Assembly (NCBI GenBank): GCA_029379385.1 | Contig: CM055618.1 | Location: 4,288,134 to 4,352,133, forward strand | Length of the DNA: 64,000 nt | Origin: Quillaja saponaria | Lineage: Eukaryota; Streptophyta; Magnoliopsida; Fabales; Quillajaceae | Reading direction: 5' to 3' | Part shown: positions 35,360 through 46,589 of the stretch, in pieces | How positions within the stretch are numbered: position 1 is the stretch's first letter | Layout of the letters: the number at the start of each line of letters is the position of its first letter | Translations under genes and position numbers: made by a program | The notes under the pieces: generated by a model | What the model was told of the DNA's origin: nothing | The model's database searches: none | What the model saw: the letters and a program-made list of their open reading frames with translations, nothing else

Positions 35360-38300
35360 TATTATAACCCTCATAACCCGATAATGTAAAATCGAGTTTT
35401 ATATGCAAGGTGTTAATTTAAGTTATAAAATAAATGAATTAATTAAATAACAGTATAGTTAAACATGTTATAATTTGATATCTTAGTATACAATTTTAAA
35501 TATTGTGTATTTATTATCGTAAAGTAAATAACACTATAACCAAGTCAATTCAAGTGAGTATTATAATATATAGGTATATATTAAGATTTAATTCCCATCA
35601 CAACCAAATTAAATAAATAAACAATACCATTAGATAAATATATAACAACAAGATTAAAAGGGAACCACACATTTAAATATTGACCATAGCCTTAAATATC
35701 TTGTATTAGTTAATTTTATTTTTTTACTTGTTTTGTCCCCTTTTGTTTTCTTCCTCCTATGACCGACTTTATTTTTGGAAGGTTCATGATTTCTCTTTAT
35801 TCCTCTTCTCCACCACCTCTGTTTTCAGCTTGTTGGTCCCCTGTTTCAGCTTCAACGTGTTGGAGAGTTCAGCCGTTATTTCCCTTCCAAAAACTAGTGT
35901 GTGTGCACATGTTTGGTGCCTTGGTGTTCGTCCTATTTTTCCTATGTGTAGCCTTCCTTCTACTGCTGCCAAGATGAAGTTTTGAGTTGTAATTTCCTCC
36001 AAACCAGCAGTTGCCTTCTCTTTTTAAACTTCAGCTACTGCTTTGTCTTTGGAGTAAAATTTACTCTCAACCATAATAGCCACAAGGCCGCTGAAATCAA
36101 GGGTAGCAACCTCCTTGCTTGCGTGAATGGTGGTGGACAGTAGCAAGGTATTGCTACCCATGAGCTACTTGCACCATCCAGCAAGCTGTGTGGTAACTGT
36201 TTGCTAACTTAGGGTAGCTAGGCCGAGAAAGAGGATTCTTTCCTTCCTTTTCTCTTTTGTTCTTGCTCCGTTTTTGCATAGCTTGAAAGGGATAAGAGTA
36301 AATGTGGGTCATTAGCTCGGTTGAGAGTTTCAGCAGCCAAGAAATTCAAGCCTGCAACCTCTGCCATCTTGCTTATCCTCCTTTGGGTGCTTTCCATGCG
36401 TGTGGAGGTGAAACTTAGCCATGGCAGCAACTTGCAGGGGATGCTCTGCAATTCGTTTGATTATGCCCTGCACTGGTTTGGCAGCAACAATACTTGGCTG
36501 TAACCTTCTTGTGGGGGGTGTTGGTAAGGTAAATTCATGTCTTGGAAGGTTGTTTATGAAAAAGGCAGCTTGTTTTGGACTGAATTAGTTTGTATTTGGT
36601 ACATACCTTCTTGGGATAGCCATGCATGAGGTAGCAAAAGGTGAAAAAAAATTGTTCATAGAATAGGTTGATTGTCAGTTATTATGGTTGTTAGCCAAAT
36701 AAGGCATTAGAGGGTTGTTAATTAGTTTATGTGTTATATATATGAATGAAAATCTTGATAAGTAGTAAGTTAGGTTAGATTAATTATTGGGAATTTTCTT
36801 ATGTAAGTCTAATGCTTGTTAAGCTAATAAAAGTTTGAGCATAAGGATTTAGGAGAGTTTAAATCATAAACTAAAGTCTAATAACAGTAAATATACATCA
36901 TGTCCTTGTATAAAATTATGAAAATAGGAAGATTAGAGGCATGATATAAGAATTGGAAATTGTTAACACTAGAATGGTATAGTTCAACTTTTGATGAAAG
37001 TTAGGTAATTAGTTTAAGTTAAATTCAAGTTGGTTGATTATTATTGGAATTTAAATAAAAAGTTCATAAATAAGAAGAATGGTTGATTAGTATGGTGAAT
37101 TGAGGATTTGATGAAAGTGAGTAATGGGTATGAACAAAGGAGGGTTAGTAGTGAGTAGAGTGTTGAAAAATGAGAGTTAATAGGTTTTAAGGGGATGCAG
37201 GGCCAAATTTCTTAGGTTAAAGAAATATGGTGTTTCAAGTGCTTTCGAGGCTAAATTAAATTAAGGATTCAAAAGAGAAAGTGTAGCTTAGGATCTTGAG
37301 ATGTTGTCTACAAAATTTCTTAGCTTAGTTCCAAGTATATTGTTAGTTAGAGCTGTTAGATTGCGACTCGGTCATATAGGAATTTTAGTGAATCTCAGTC
37401 AATCTAGGAAACTTTATCATAGGTTGTGGTTTGAATTAGTCTAGGATCTCTGAATACAAGTGTTCTGGTCATACTAAAAGAAAATTTGGACTAGTGCAAG
37501 TTTAATTCTTTGTTGTGTATTTTGGAGAGGGTGGAACTCAAGGTGATGATTTTTGGATGCTAATTGAACTTGTTGTAGTGTAACTAACTTTAGAGGGTTT
37601 TAAAGGTTGAATTAGAAATAGAGTTATGCAGATGGAATGTTCCCAATACCTTGATAAGAAAGACTGGAAAGTTTCGAAATTTAATTCCCTAGTATGACGT
37701 TTTTATAAGCCTTAGAGTCCGATATTGACAACTAGGAATTTATGCAATGCCCTATTTTTGGTTCATGTAAGGAATTAAGTGGGTTCAAGACTAATTTTAG
37801 GAAAAAAATTTAAAAATAAAGATAGATATACTTGTCTATTAATAAACTTGACAAACGGAATTAGATTTCCTTTTTCCTAGAGAAAGTTATGTTCAATTAA
37901 CTAAGGTAAGGTTAGAGCTGTCAAAATCCTGCGTTTTGCAGAATTTGATGCAACTTCAAAGAATAAACTGTATTAATATACAAATCTAAAAATTACAAAT
38001 GATATATCGTTATAAAAAGACATGTGTCTAGTATTTAATAAATTTTACAAAACTGGATTTGGAATTTTCTAGGAAAAGATATGACTACTAGAGTGAATAC
38101 TGGTCCAAACTCTATGTTTGGACAGTTTCAATATCTTTAACTCACTATTGTTTTTTTTTTTTTATCTTTTCTATTAGTTTCACTACTATATTTTCTAGGA
38201 AAAGATATGACCTAATATACACTTGATGAGATGCGTGAACGCCAGTGTAAGTGATGCACGAAATTGTTAAAGGTGAGTGGTTAATGGTTGACTTTAGGGG

Positions 38301-39175
38301 CTAGATTATTATGTGCCATTGTATGTGTATTTAAATAAATGTGCTAGTGTAATGTTTTAGTAAGTTATTTGAATCATACTTGTTTGAAATTGTCTGTGGT
38401 TGATAAGAGCTAACAAATCAAAATTTTTTCTGAGAAATTATTTTTATTTCTGAAACCAAGGGGTGCACCTAGGATATGTTGATTTGAAATTCTGATATAT
38501 TCTAATTTTGATAAATGTTTTTTCTTTTTTTAAGTTTAAGTGCTCAGCCTCAATGGGATATATTATGTATGGAGATTAATCAGTTGTGCAGGCATTTAAA
38601 TGCCCGGTAGGAGATGATACTATTATACGGGGTTGAGTTACTCATTGGCCCTTTGTTTGCTTTGTATTCTATGATTGTTCTAATTAATTTGTGATCCTAT
38701 GAATCATGCAAGTTGTGAATTTATGACAATTATAAATGTGTACGTGTATTTTGAATTAAGACATGAACATTTTCACATGATGTTAATTGATTATATATGT
38801 TATATACTTGTGTTGAGCGATGCTAATACATTTTGGGTACGATTTTCCACTCACGGAGTTCGTTGGACTTGTTTATGATATAGATGGAGCATAGCTCCTT
38901 GTTGTCTTTGTATTATTGTTATGTAAGACCACGAACATCTATGTTTGTATTTTGAGTTATGTTTCTATATTCCAAGGAACTTCTACCATAAATTTCAGTA
39001 AATTGTTGATTATTTTAGAAAATAAACTTTTGCAGTGAACTTCGGTTTTAGGAAAATTACTTTGATTATTTAGTTGGGTCAAGAGTCATGTATGTTACTT
39101 TATTTTGAAGTCAAGGTTACAGCGGTTTGGTTATCCAATCCTTCAGTTAGTCATGTCTTTGTGAAGGGTGTGATA
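35360..39175 (+). mobile_element. Complete solo LTR F (3,816 bp) inside EPRV-B
   Basis: It starts TATTATAACCC and ends GGTGTGATA. It is flanked by TATAC (35355-35359) and GATAC (39176-39180), a 5-bp target duplication with one mismatch. Viral coat sequence ends on the left and resumes in register on the right. The ends read TA...TA, one transition each from the family's TG...CA. No internal region, primer site or second LTR is present, so it is a solo LTR left by recombination. An internal 22-bp direct repeat lies at 38064-38085 and 38190-38211. Confidence 0.8.
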
Positions 39176-39180
39176 GATAC

Positions 39181-40255
39181 AATAATAAATCATTTTATGA
39201 TAACTAATATGCTTAGATTAGATAGATCTCATGAATAATTGATAAATTTAAGATACCCAAATTTATCTTATTTTTAATGGTATAAGAATATTTTTCTGTC
39301 TAGAGTTTTATCAAAGATGAAATAGCCAAGCTAATTTTTGGAAAAAAAAAAAAAAAAATTTAGCTGGTCTTTCAACTCCATATACTGATAAGATTAGAAA
39401 TAAATTAAAAGAAAAACATAGAGGTAATATACCTTATAATAGCTATACTTATGGAGAGTTAGCTTCAGAAGTAGTTTCTGTAGAATATCTTTATGTAATA
39501 AAATAAGGTTAAAATGCCAAATAGATAAAGAAAAATTAAGTGGAAAGAAGGCATTAGGGACCTTTTATGAACAATTTGGTTATCCTACAGGGAGCCATTA
39601 TAGTCTAAAAAGACTCAAAAATTTAATAAAAAAATTCTCTAATAAGCCCTTCAAGAGAAAACATTATAAAAAAGAGGATAAAATTAAAATAGGTTATCAC
39701 GAATTAAGTAAAAAACTTATAGCAAAGGAAACTAATTTTAGAAAAGTTCCTTTCTACTATAAATCTAGCAAGACAGGACATTATCAAAATAAATGTCAAA
39801 TTAAAAAGAAGATAAAATGCTTTTCAGATAGATGAAAGATTAAAAAGATTCTTATGTCAGATTCTTTTAGAAGACTCTAAAGAAGAAAAAGAAGATATTT
39901 TTGCTTTTATTTTAGAGCAACCCTTAGAAAAGTCAGAGTCAAACTCAGAAGAAGAAAAAACTTATTATGGGTCTGAAAATTCTCATTGCTGTCCTAATAA
40001 AGATTACGAGGAGTGTATTATCAAAAATTTAGGATTGAGTAATCTTGACATTAATGTACTTTTTAAAGAAGAAAGTCTAATTGTAGACTTAATAGATAAA
40101 ATACAAGACCCAGAAGAAAGACAAATACAATTAGAAAATTATATTCAAATGTCTTATAGGGGAAAGAATAATCCAGGAATCAAAGAAAGTATAAGAGGTG
40201 ATTCCTACTCTTTCAAAAATATAATTGAAAGAGTAAAAACCGCTAATATTTATTA
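39181..40255 (+). pseudogene. EPRV-B, second part: coat C-terminus, decayed zinc finger, linker
   Basis: Viral sequence resumes after the solo LTR (blocks equivalent to 16750-16810 of copy A on the other strand). The zinc-finger site near 39755-39805 has lost both leading cysteines but keeps GHYQNKC. An acidic linker follows. Frame 40035-40256 (IVDLIDKIQDPEERQIQLEN) is the segment upstream of the protease. The fragment ends at about 40255, where gypsy integrase sequence starts without a spacer. No protease or RT is present. Confidence 0.7.
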
Positions 40256-40778
40256 GAGACGACAGAAGTCGTATGCAGATAACTGTAGGTGGCAATTAGA
40301 ATTTGAAGTAGGTGATCACGTGTTTCTGAAAATGTCTCCTTTTAAAAGGCATTATGAGATTTGGTAAAAAAGGAAAACTGAGTCCGAAATTTATAGGGCC
40401 CTTCCAGATCCTAGATCATGTCAGAATAGTGGCATACATGCTAGCATTACCCTCAGATTTGGATAAAGTGCATCAAGTATTTCATGTATCAATGCTTCAT
40501 AAATATTTGCCAGATGAATCCTATATTTTACGAATTTAGGAGGTGCAAGTCGAGAATGACGTACGAGAAGCAACCAGTGCAAGTTATTGATAAACAAGTT
40601 CGTAAACTCCGATCGAAGATTATTCCTTTTGTAAAAGTTTTATGGCAACATCATGGGGAAGGTGAAGCCACTTGGGAATTTGAGAGTGAAATGAGATGAC
40701 GATATTCGTATTTATTTGAATAATTCAGGTAAACGATATACCCTTATAACTCTCCATCCGAAATTCAGGACTAATTTC
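40256..40778 (+). pseudogene. 5'-truncated Ty3/gypsy element: integrase C-terminus and chromodomain-like tail
   Basis: It begins inside pol (QKSYADN, then LEFEVGD). Frame 40354-40539 has GKKGKLSPKFIGPFQILDHV and VFHVSMLHKYLPDESY; frame 40484-40699 has KIIPFVKVLWQHHGEGEATW. The last motif is the chromodomain-like end of chromovirus integrases. It is a close relative of 10269-10720 and retains the segment deleted there. Frameshifts near 40350 and 40535 break it. The upstream part of the element is missing; viral DNA sits there instead. Confidence 0.75.
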
Positions 40779-40973
40779 TTTTAAGGGTGGAGATTGTTAG
40801 AACCCGATTACCTAACGTATATTTTAGGATGTTGTACGCAAATTATTATGATTATGTAAATCACGAAATTTCATGGGATAAGTTAGAGTGGCATAGTACT
40901 TATGTATTCAGGGTTATGCGGGTATAGTTACCCATTCCTCCGGCCAATCATATCTCTATTTGAGAATGTGACA
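40779..40973 (+). mobile_element. Polypurine tract and a 179-bp deletion-derivative LTR
   Basis: The purine tract ttttaagggtggagat (40779-40794) is followed by TGTTAGAACCCGATTACC at 40795. The next 100 bases match the LTR start. From about 40895 the sequence matches the LTR end (stattcagggtta-like block, final GAATGTGACA at 40973). Relatives are 2-4 kb long, so about 2 kb of the LTR middle has been lost while both termini remain. Confidence 0.65.
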
Positions 40974-41183
40974 ACAGTATAGTTATTTGTTATTGTGATG
41001 AAAATAGAAGTGGAGCTCCTTGTTGTCTTTATTGTTATGGTTGTTATTGTATAAAAATAGGAATGTGTGTTTATATGATATAGGCATGTTCCCTTTTTAC
41101 GGGGAACCTCTACTGCAATTTTTTATAAATCGTCATAAGTTTCAGTAAACAAATTTTTAGTTACCTCTGTGAGGGGTGTGACA
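40974..41183 (+). mobile_element. LTR 3'-end fragment
   Basis: This is a second LTR tail with the family's 'gagctcctt', 'gcatgttccc' and final gaggggtgtgaca. It follows the short LTR directly and suggests another deleted member. Confidence 0.6.
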
Positions 41184-41391
41184 ATAGTAACATCAACTTG
41201 TGTCTTTAAAGAGAAAAAAAAGAAATTGTTTTAACTTTTATATATATATATATAAATTTATCCACTCAGTGTAAATTTCTTTTTTTACTATCAATGAATC
41301 TGAATGCACCACATGCACTTCATGCTAATTAACTCATTCAATTTTGGCCATCACTCGTTGATTTTTATCAAATAAGATGAGTGTTATGATC
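41184..41391. other. Unassigned AT-rich spacer
   Basis: No frame or known repeat end is recognised. A short (TA)n lies near 41240. Confidence 0.5.
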
Positions 41392-42841
41392 CTCTGAACT
41401 GATAAGTGCAAAATCTTATCGTGATAGTAAATAAAATATTAGCTTCAATTATCAAATTAAATTGATATATTCACATAGTTGTAGGGATATTTTTATACCT
41501 AAAGTCTTCTAAGAAGGAATGAATGAATTACATAGCTTGATATGTGCAATTGAAATAAAGATAAATGCTAAAATTTGTGGGTCAATGATATGGTGAGTAA
41601 ATGATATGATGTGGGAGTTATTTGTGGATCAACAATTTTGGGGAGTAATGGTAGGATGGGAGACTGTGGGCAAAATATTATGTAGAATTTTTTTGTTCAT
41701 AAACATTTGAGAATTCTTTTTATATATGTAAAAATATTTTTAAGAAATCTAATGCTTATCTAATATAAAATAGGAGAAAGGAGAAAGGACTTTTGTGGTA
41801 TACACTACTTTTTTTGGATTCAAAAATTGTAATTCCAATGTTTCCTCTTAATGCCACGTGGGGACATTTTGGTACACACTACTTTTTTGGATTCAAAATA
41901 GGAGAAAGGACTTGAAATCAAATGTTTCTCCACACCTCATGTCAAAACCATGGTGGTTGGGCATAGTCTTTCAATCCTTCTTTTGCTATACTCCTTAAAT
42001 GAACGTCGCTTTGTTAGATATCTCTTTCATGGTTCAATTTTGATACAAAAATGACATAAAACTTCTATACAAATCAAATATTCTCACTTATTTAAATAAA
42101 TATTTATGTATACCTATATTAGTTAGAGAGCAGTATTGCTGAATATTAATCCAAATTATTTGTTAAAAATAATCTCTAGAATTAATCTCGTTATCATTTA
42201 GAATTATGTCAAAAATTATCATTATGATTATCTCTTAGAGTTTTGTTTCAATTAGTATTGCATTGCTTTAGGTTTTATCATTCAGGGGAGTTTAACTTTA
42301 TTTCTGATTACAATTTTAGTCCTGTAAATAAGGTTCTCATTCAGCTGTAAAGTGTGCTATTTTTTTAAAGAATAAATAAATTTCTCTATTCTCAATTCTC
42401 TCCTAATAGTAATATAGTTATGGTGGTTAAAGCTAATTAAATTATTCATTGAGTCACTAAGAAGTAAGTGTGGTGTGTGGGCATTGGATGTGGCTGTGTG
42501 CAGCAAGGGTGTTGTGGGTGTAATAAGCAGGAGCTGCCCTGTTTTAGCTGGTATTGGGTGCCATTTTTGTTGCCATCCAAGTGCACAATTTAAGTCATGA
42601 GAAAGAAAGGCTGGAAAAGCAGGTTGGATAACTTCCCTTCACTTTTATTTAGCCATTAAATTTAAGTGTATGGATTTACACCAACTCTAAGTTGTTCCCT
42701 ATTTTGGGCAGCAACTTAATTAAGGAATTCTTCCTCCTTTTCGGTCATTAAGGGCTGAATTGGAGGACAGTTTTAATTCTTGGGAAGACACGGCATGGAG
42801 CCTCCATCAAGATAGGAATTTTCCTTTGCCGTGTGACTTGA
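41392..42841 (+). mobile_element. LTR 5'-part fragment, plus strand
   Basis: It begins TGTTATGATCCTC, resembling the gypsy LTR start, and has later blocks like those of the other LTRs (for example catgagaaag...gctgg near 42597). It is cut at 42842 by the 3' end of a LINE. No coding content is seen. Confidence 0.5.
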
Positions 42842-43070
42842 TCCCAAACTTATGTAGGACCTGGGACAGCCCTTAACATTTTATTAATTTAAAAAGAAAG
42901 GCTAGAGGATAGTCTAAGCCATTACCAAAAAGCAAAGCAAGTAGTCAACTTGGGATACTATCCCACTACACAACCGAAATTTAAATAAAACTATGGCTAA
43001 GAACTAGAAACAGTCCTAATGTATGGAACTTGGACCTTGTCCAAAGTGAGTAGCACTCGAATCCATATCG

Positions 43071-43446
43071 TTAAGCTATTAAGCGAATACCAAGTAAAAC
43101 TTGTTTTCTTGTCACATGCTTCATTTGCAATACCATCATTGGAGTAATTAATTGGAGTAATTCACGGAAATTACCGTAAGGGCTTATCCAAAGAGGGCTT
43201 ATCCGTCTACTAATACAATACAAAAGCAATTGTGAATCTGTATAAACTTGCAATACCATCAGCTACTGCATTTATCTCTCTATAACAATAAGAAACCACC
43301 ACATTCAGATTACCAATTAATTGGAGTAATTCACGGAAATTACCATGAGGGCTTATCCATCTACTAATACAATACAAAAGCAATTGTGAATCTGTATAAA
43401 CTTGCAATACCATCAACTACTGCATTTATCTCTCTATAACAATAAG
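43071..43446 (-). pseudogene. LINE RNase H region with tandem duplication
   Basis: Minus-strand frames 43416-43210 and 43259-43071 both begin VLQVYTDSQLLLYCIS, so the RNase H segment occurs twice in tandem, offset by about 170 bp (43149 and 43320 both start ttggagtaattcacggaaat). TDS is the catalytic-aspartate context of the plant LINE RNase H. The duplication probably arose after insertion. Confidence 0.7.
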
Positions 43447-43458
43447 GAGGCTGCCATC

Positions 43459-43950
43459 TTAATATAAGGACCTCTTTAAAAACATCCTCTTAGGAAGTTG
43501 TAAAGGAAAGAAGCACAACTGATATGAATCCTTAAAAGTCAATTTCACCTCATTTAAAGAAGAGAGAATTAGTCCAAGAGTCTTCAAAACCTGTCTGATT
43601 ATATAAATGGAGCACATTGGTATATTATCAAACATCTTAGCATTTCGGGCCTTCCAAATCTCCCACACAATTAAACAAGGAGTAATAGATCTCAAATAGC
43701 CTGAAAAAGAATTTGAACCAGCTTGCCACCATAATCGAAACATATCATGAATGGAAACAAAGGAATAGCTTAAATCAAAGCAATGCAAAAAGAACCTCCA
43801 TACATTCCTTGCAACTTGGGAGTCTATGAGAAGGTGATGGCTGGTTTCTATGTCTGGGGCAGAGCAACATCGACAACAAGAAGCCAACACAAAATTAAAC
43901 CCAACCATAGTGCTATCTAATGCCAAAACGCCAAACCATAATTTCCACAT
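43459..43950 (-). pseudogene. LINE ORF2 zinc-ribbon region
   Basis: The frame of 163 codons contains FVLASCCRCCSAPDIETSHH, the zinc-binding region found after RT in plant LINEs, and LIVWEIWKARNAKMF, which commonly precedes the RNase H. It is open here but disconnected from RT upstream. The homologue in the other LINE is 49144-49413. Confidence 0.75.
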
Positions 43951-44253
43951 AAAAATTCAAATTTTAATTAGGAAAAGAGGTCGCCAAGAGTGATCAAGAC
44001 TAGGTATTAACTTGCTTGGCCCCTGAATCATATTCCAAGCAGCAGAAACAGTAAACAAGCCTGCTTTGTCTTTTTTCCATACTAAGGCATCATCAATATT
44101 ACTATCAAAATGAAATTCTCGTACCTTTTGACACACTTACGCCAGGCTCATGCATTTTTCCTCTTCATCAAGATGGCTAAATTCGCATAATTTCATTCTT
44201 ACTAACTGCCTTGGAATAGCATCAATCAACAAATAAATAAGCCCAAGGTCACA

Positions 44254-45311
44254 CTAATTATCATACCAGAATCTAACCAACCCCTTTCCCACAATCCAAC
44301 ATAAATCTGGTTTAATAAAACTTCTACAAGAAGCTAACCTTCTCCACATTGTAGAACAGCAAGATGGATTAGTAATAGCTGGATGCATTCTATTGATTCT
44401 TTGCAATAAAGAAGGCAGCCCAGTAGGACACTGGATGACTCCTATATAAGAATCTTGTTGCCTTCTTGACCGTATTTGTTGATGTGATGCCTTAAAGCAA
44501 GTTATGAAGCAACTCTTCTGCTTATTCACCAATTGGCCTGAGTTTGCCTCATATGCTTCAAGAAAGGACATAAGACCAACACAATATTTTTTGTTTCCAG
44601 TTAAAAAAAATTATTGTGTCATCAGCAAAAGAAAGATGGGAAATTTTAAGTGTGCCTATGTGATGATAATAGTAATCTACGGTACTTGAATCCATGCATT
44701 GTTTGAGACCTCGACTTAACACTTCAGAAGCAAGGATGAACCACAATGGAGATAAAGGATCCCCCTTCCGAAAGCCTCTTGAAGGCTTAAAGAAACCCAC
44801 TGAATTCCCATTCACCACTGCAAAATACCATGGGCTTTTGAAATCATGCGCCAAATCAAGTCTATCGTAAATTCACAAAAACCAAATCTTCTGAGTACTG
44901 AAATCAAGAAAAACCAGTTTACTCGGTCATATACCTTAGCTATATATCAAGTTTAAAAATAGTGTTCCCCCCAGGTATCTTTTTATGCAAATCATGTACC
45001 AATTCCTGTGCTAATGCCATGTTGTCAATTATGCTCCTCTGAAATAAGAGTTGGAAGGATGTGACATAATCAATTAACTAGAAGGCAATAATTAATCTTG
45101 GATGTGAAGTTGCAAAAGCTAATAGGTCTCAAATCCGAAAAAGATTGTGGTGACTCGATCTTAGGTAATAATACAATAACAGTCCTGCTAACAAATTTAG
45201 AAAGCTCCCCAGCAGAGAAAAAATAATGAATAGACCGAAGTAAGCCATCCAAAACAATGTCCCAACAAGTGATGAAAAATTGACCATTAAAACTGTCCGG
45301 GCCAGCCGCAC
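44254..45311 (-). pseudogene. LINE ORF2 reverse transcriptase
   Basis: Frame 45252-45070 has TVIVLLPKIESPQSFSDLRP (fingers). Frame 44854-44558 has GFRKGDPLSPLWFILASEVL and the catalytic SFADDTIIF. Frame 44571-44254 continues with LEAYEANSGQLVNKQKS. The parts are separated by frameshifts near 44575 and 44900-45060. It would prime on nicked target DNA. Inactive. Confidence 0.8.
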
Positions 45312-45376
45312 TATTCTTGTCTAATTAAATCACTGCCTCACGTATCTCATCAGCCCCAGGAAATTTACAAAGCAAA

Positions 45377-46585
45377 TCATTCTAATAAGAGGAGTTGTTC
45401 AAAGTGATTGACTATTGCCCTCTCAATTTCTGCCTTTTGAATCAAGCCAGCTACCAGAATCAAAGAAGAATCATCTTTGATTCTGTGAATTGCCAACTGA
45501 CTTCTTTTAGCTTTAATAGTAGCATGGAAAAACTTTGTGCATCTATCACCCTCTTTGAGCCACTTAATTAAAGGACTTTTGGTGCCAAAACTCTCTTCTA
45601 GTAATAATTCCTCTTCTAATTGTGTTTCAGATTTGGCAAGATCCTCTCTTGAAGCATTATCTCTATCACGCTTGTTTAGTGTGAGAAACAAGAGCTTCAG
45701 CAATCTTAACTCTGTCTTGAACCCGGCCAAAGCTATCACTGTTCTAACTGCACAAAGCTTTCTTAAATTGATTAGGTTTTGCACCTAACACATACATAGG
45801 ATTACCCACCAACATTCCCAAGATTGATGACTGTAGCAATAAATTGATTATGATGACTCCAAATGTTCAAGTATCTAAAAGGAGCATTGAAATTAAGTGG
45901 TTGTCTGTGAGCTTCAACTTTCAAAGGATTGTTGTGGTTAGAGTATTTCCTGTAAAGCTGAGTCACATGAAAAGTTACATTAGCCAGCAAGAATTAATTA
46001 AAAAACGATCTAACCTCTTTAGGATTCGAGCCAAGCCATCCTGCTTATTTGTCTATGTAAAACAATAACCTGTATAGGACACCTCATGCAATTCTCATGT
46101 AGCTAAGGTGCCCATAAAGTCACAAGCAGAGTCATAATCAATCTAGCCTGATGGCCATTGACTTCATCCTGATTTAAAATGCAATTGAAATCCCCTCTAA
46201 CCAGCCAACCATTGGAGCCAACCAAGCTACTGATATCCATTAACTCATTCCACAAATCCATTATGTCCACTCTATTTACATTTGGCATAGACCAAGGAAA
46301 GAAATAAAGAATTGCTTGATCTAGATGGAGTGAATTTTAGAAAAATTTACTGCACCGAGTTCAAGACCACCTCACAAGAAATGTCATCATTCCAAAACAA
46401 CCACAAGTTATTTTCCAAATTTGTGAAGGAAAAATGAAAGAGCTACATCAGTTAAGTCCTCCAAAGGACTCTTTGGTTCTGAAATGGCAATCAAAGAACA
46501 ACTATGAAACCTTTTACAAAGCCTATGGCTTGCCTGAACATTCTTAATTCCCCTAACATTCCAATAAATACAATTCAAAATTGAG
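45377..46585 (-). pseudogene. LINE ORF2 endonuclease and linker
   Basis: ORF2 appears to start near 46585 in the frame reading ISILNCIYWNVRGIKN, typical of the APE-type endonuclease N-terminus. Frame 46288-46103 holds GWLVRGDFNCIL, with the GDFN catalytic motif. Frame 45784-45377 is the linker with IKWLKEGDRCTKFFHATIKA. Frameshifts occur throughout. Confidence 0.75.
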
Positions 46586-46589
46586 ATGT

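Larger units (their letters stand above)
28449..37813. repeat. Second copy of 19090-28348 (direct repeat across the gap; probable unmerged contig overlap)
   Basis: Base for base this follows 19090-28348. It starts in the EPRV primer-site region (gattattatcac) and ends at the same ggaaaaaaatttaa where the left contig stops. Its contents map as follows: primer site 28486-28497; LTR C about 28610-29753; LTR G 29754-31362; LTR H 31363-33259; MITE 32682-33227; LTR 3' part 33260-34237; EPRV-B 34238-35359; LTR F from 35360. The first 2.7 kb carry many one-base indels, and 31053-31137 is an extra 85 bp. From about 31360 the copies are nearly identical. Confidence 0.9.

Noticed and set aside
28449..37813. 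True recent segmental duplication of 9.3 kb
   Set aside because: Possible, but the placement exactly at both sides of a 100-N gap, and the end of one copy being the contig end, make an unmerged overlap the better explanation.
24773..40255. A hybrid retroelement using EPRV-B as its internal region between two LTRs
   Set aside because: Attractive because virus lies between an LTR end (24772) and an LTR start (25896). But viral sequence continues beyond the second LTR at 39181 with a target duplication, so that LTR is a later insertion into the virus.
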